The translations under genes and the position numbers were made by a program. A DNA stretch of 40,294 bases. Source: an uncultured Eggerthella sp. Lineage in GTDB: Bacteria; Actinomycetota; Coriobacteriia; Coriobacteriales; Eggerthellaceae. The notes under the pieces are model-generated. The model saw only the letters and a program-made list of their open reading frames with translations. It searched no databases and was not told where the DNA came from. Below are positions 38,773 through 40,294 of this stretch, one piece after another. Location: the NCBI GenBank assembly GCA_902464295.1, contig CABQIW010000018.1, forward strand, positions 1 to 40,294, in the 5' to 3' direction. Each line of letters begins with the position of its first letter. Position 1 is the first letter of the stretch.

Positions 38773-38838
38773 GGTGTCGATGGCAAGAAGAACTTGCCGA
38801 AACGTAGAACTGTTTATCCCGAAGGAAGGGGGTCTCTT

Positions 38839-39108
38839 ATGAATCTCGGAACCGCGCTCGTATCATTACTCCTCATTGTGATCGTCGCTGCGATCATTCG
38901 GAGCATCGTCAAAGACAAACGAGCTGGCAAGAACGTTGGATGCGGAAGCTGTAAATCGTGTGCACACACGGCCTCTTCTCAAAAAACTTCTCATGCTTCT
39001 TCAGCTACCTGTTGTCCGTCGTGCAGTCAGGTCGATAAGATGCTCGCTGATATGCAAACATCGGTGGATTCCTCTAAGCAAGACCCTTCTTCCAAACCTT
39101 TGCACTAG
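38839..39108 (+). CDS. FeoB-associated Cys-rich membrane protein
   Basis: This 89-residue protein has one membrane helix (about residues 5-22, LVSLLLIVIVAAIIRSI), a basic stretch, then VGCGSCKSC and, after a Ser/Thr/His linker, CCPSC. It matches the small Cys-rich proteins encoded after feoB in many anaerobes, which may pass iron to or from the transporter. The start ATG 38839 follows AAGGAAGGGGG; an earlier frame start at 38794 is not supported. The second Cys cluster and polar tail are longer than in the shortest family members. It lies 142 nt after feoB, behind two hairpins. Confidence 0.85.
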   Translation: MNLGTALVSLLLIVIVAAIIRSIVKDKRAGKNVGCGSCKSCAHTASSQKTSHASSATCCPSCSQVDKMLADMQTSVDSSKQDPSSKPLH

Positions 39109-39113
39109 TTCGG

Positions 39114-39187
39114 CTGTGTGAGGGGTCGTGTAATTCGACACATGTGAACGCACAATTGCCTGTGTGAGGGGTCGTGTAATTCGACAC
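39114..39187 (+). repeat. 28-nt direct repeat, two identical copies, 46-nt period
   Basis: Copies at 39114-39141 and 39160-39187 are identical over 28 nt and start CTGTGTGAGGGGTCG. Their second half is partly palindromic: GTCG-tgtaatt-CGAC and GTGT...ACAC. An 18-nt spacer separates them. Two copies with such a short spacer do not make a CRISPR array. They may be leftover insertion-sequence ends or protein-binding sites; the origin cannot be decided. Confidence 0.75.
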
Positions 39188-39241
39188 CTAAATGAATGCA
39201 TGATCGCTTTGAAGCCCTGCAAGTGCTCGTTATTCCTTTGT

Positions 39242-39268
39242 GAAAGCGCCTGGATCCCAGGCGCTTTC
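39242..39268. terminator. Strong hairpin, probable bidirectional terminator
   Basis: GAAAGCGCCTGG (39242-39253) and CCAGGCGCTTTC (39257-39268) form a perfect 12-bp stem with a 3-nt loop. The stem ends in TTTC on both strands, and only a weak T-rich stretch follows. It lies just past the stop of the minus-strand methyltransferase gene and downstream of the feo locus, so it may serve both. Confidence 0.65.
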
Positions 39269-39273
39269 GCGTT

Positions 39274-40294
39274 TCAGCGCTCGAAGATGCTCACGGTTTC
39301 GATGTGATAGGTCTGGGGGAAGAGATCGACCGGGGTGGTTCGCGTAAGGCGGTAACCGCACTCCTCGATGCGTGCCACATCGCGTGCCCAGGTGCTCGGG
39401 TTGCAACTCACGTATGCGAAGCGCTTCGCGCCTGTGGCTGCGATGTCTGCGGGAACGCTCTCGGCAAGGCCACTTCGTGGGGGATCGACCACCAGGCCAT
39501 CGAGCTCACCCAATTCAGGCAGCTCGCGCGCGCTGTCTCCTCCGATCACTTCAGCGAACAGGTCGTTCAGCTCGAGATTACGGCGCAGATCGCGCACAGA
39601 AGATGCCTGCGATTCAACGGCGAACACCTCACCGGCATGCTCGGCAAGGGGCAGCGTGAAGGTGCCCGCACCGCAGTAGAGATCGGCCTGGTAAGAATCG
39701 CCTGTTACGTTCAAGCCTTTGAGCACGGATTTGATGAGCGTTTCGGCTTGTTCGGTATTCACCTGGAAGAAGCTCGGTGCGCTCACTTTGTACTGAAGCC
39801 CCAGCAGCTTCTCTTCCCAATATCCTTTGCCCGCCAGCACCTCGACACCTTTTATCTTGCGCGCCTTGCCAGGGTCGGCCATCACGCGCACCACGCTCGT
39901 GGCTTTCAAGCTGTCCTGCAGGATCTTCGCCACATGGCTGCGAGGGAAGCCCCCTGGTTTCGTCCACACGGCGATCTCGGTCGCCTTCGTGCGCGCGCTC
40001 GAGCGTAAGCCCACCCTAAAGATGCCCAAGTCCTGGTTGCCCTGCGCGTAGCGCAGCGCACCCCGAATAGCCCCGAGAGCCTTTTCGAGCGCTTTCATTG
40101 CTACCAGACAGGTCTTCGTCTCGACGATATCGTTCGATTCACTCCTGTGAAAGCCTAGCTTGAAGCCTCCTTTATAGGAGCCGGCAAGCTCGATCTTGTT
40201 GCGGTAGCCCAACTGGCGTTTCGAAGGCTGCACTTCACCCACCAGTGCTTGTGCCGCCTCTCGCTCCTTGCCGCCGATGCGCACGAGTTGTTCG
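39274..40294 (-). CDS. rlmD: RumA/RlmD-type 23S rRNA (uracil-5-)-methyltransferase, N-terminus cut by the window edge
   Basis: At least 340 residues are present and the frame stays open to the right edge, so the N-terminal TRAM domain and any iron-sulphur cysteines lie outside. Visible features are YRNKIELA, SFFQVNTEQAETL, the SAM-binding motif DLYCGAGTFTLPLAEHAG, VVDPPRSGL, and the catalytic-cysteine motif YVSCNPSTWARDV. The enzyme methylates carbon 5 of a uridine in RNA, forming a covalent Cys intermediate. RlmC, RlmCD and TrmA are close relatives, so the exact target base is uncertain. A strong hairpin follows the stop. Confidence 0.85.
   Translation of the reverse strand, partial: EQLVRIGGKEREAAQALVGEVQPSKRQLGYRNKIELAGSYKGGFKLGFHRSESNDIVETKTCLVAMKALEKALGAIRGALRYAQGNQDLGIFRVGLRSSARTKATEIAVWTKPGGFPRSHVAKILQDSLKATSVVRVMADPGKARKIKGVEVLAGKGYWEEKLLGLQYKVSAPSFFQVNTEQAETLIKSVLKGLNVTGDSYQADLYCGAGTFTLPLAEHAGEVFAVESQASSVRDLRRNLELNDLFAEVIGGDSARELPELGELDGLVVDPPRSGLAESVPADIAATGAKRFAYVSCNPSTWARDVARIEECGYRLTRTTPVDLFPQTYHIETVSIFER

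Noticed and set aside
39114..39187. Two direct repeats as a mini CRISPR array
   Set aside because: Only two copies with an 18-nt spacer, no cas genes, and a spacer far shorter than usual.
39304..40008. Plus-strand frame of 234 codons opposite the RNA methyltransferase
   Set aside because: Antisense to a gene with clear catalytic motifs; no family match or ribosome site.

Overview
The window looks like core chromosome of a Gram-positive, actinobacterial anaerobe, most likely class Coriobacteriia (Eggerthellales-like). This is inferred from the moderately high GC, an actinobacterial GlnR-type regulator beside glutamine synthetase, the obgE-proB-proA-nadD-yqeK-rsfS order, a Gram-positive type Tad pilus locus without secretin, and a ferrous-iron feo locus. 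No species is assigned. There are 40 protein genes, one of them cut by the right edge, and one tRNA. I see no complete insertion sequence, phage, CRISPR array or rRNA.

Layout. 1-121: tRNA-Glu with its terminator. 190-5597: a GtrA-type membrane protein and two large paralogous twin-domain glycosyltransferases, probably for a cell-surface polysaccharide. 5728-7146: methionine-type ABC importer metN-metI, with no binding-protein gene beside it. 7147-7493: a non-coding stretch with a degenerate ~107-nt tandem repeat and, next to a TATAAT box, a GlnR-box-like motif. 7494-9521: glnA and a GlnR-like orphan regulator, followed at once by polA (9524-12157). 12461-19173: rplU-rpmA, terminator, obgE, proB, proA, nadD, yqeK-like, rsfS. 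19170-19556 (minus): a two-domain DtxR/MntR-family metalloregulator. 19710-21251: thrC.

21270-32330 (minus): a compact 13-gene Tad (tight adherence) pilus operon, read cpaB, tadZ, tadA, tadB, tadC, flp, three further pilin-like proteins, a 732-residue TadG-like protein, a secreted protein of unknown function, a DUF192 protein and a zinc-ribbon protein. Several junctions are ATGA-type or longer overlaps, which suggests translational coupling. No prepilin peptidase gene is present. Divergently at 32502-35170 lie ruvC-ruvA-ruvB and a small unknown gene, with a LexA-like box ahead of ruvC. 35341-39108: an iron(II) uptake locus (feoA, feoA, feoB, FeoB-associated Cys-rich protein) with a strong predicted promoter and a perfect 18-bp palindrome at its start. 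Its FeoB carries an acidic insertion made of two tandem ~60-residue repeats. 39274-40294 (minus): a RumA/RlmD-type RNA methyltransferase that runs off the window.

The main items for follow-up are the FeoB extracellular repeat insertion, the feo palindrome together with a metalloregulator of mixed ligand type, the extra genes in the Tad operon, the glnA-glnR unit with its candidate GlnR box, the LexA box at ruvCAB, and two unexplained intergenic repeats (7155-7407 and 39114-39187). I found no convincing wholly new defence or mobile system. All family assignments are by eye from motifs, without database searches.
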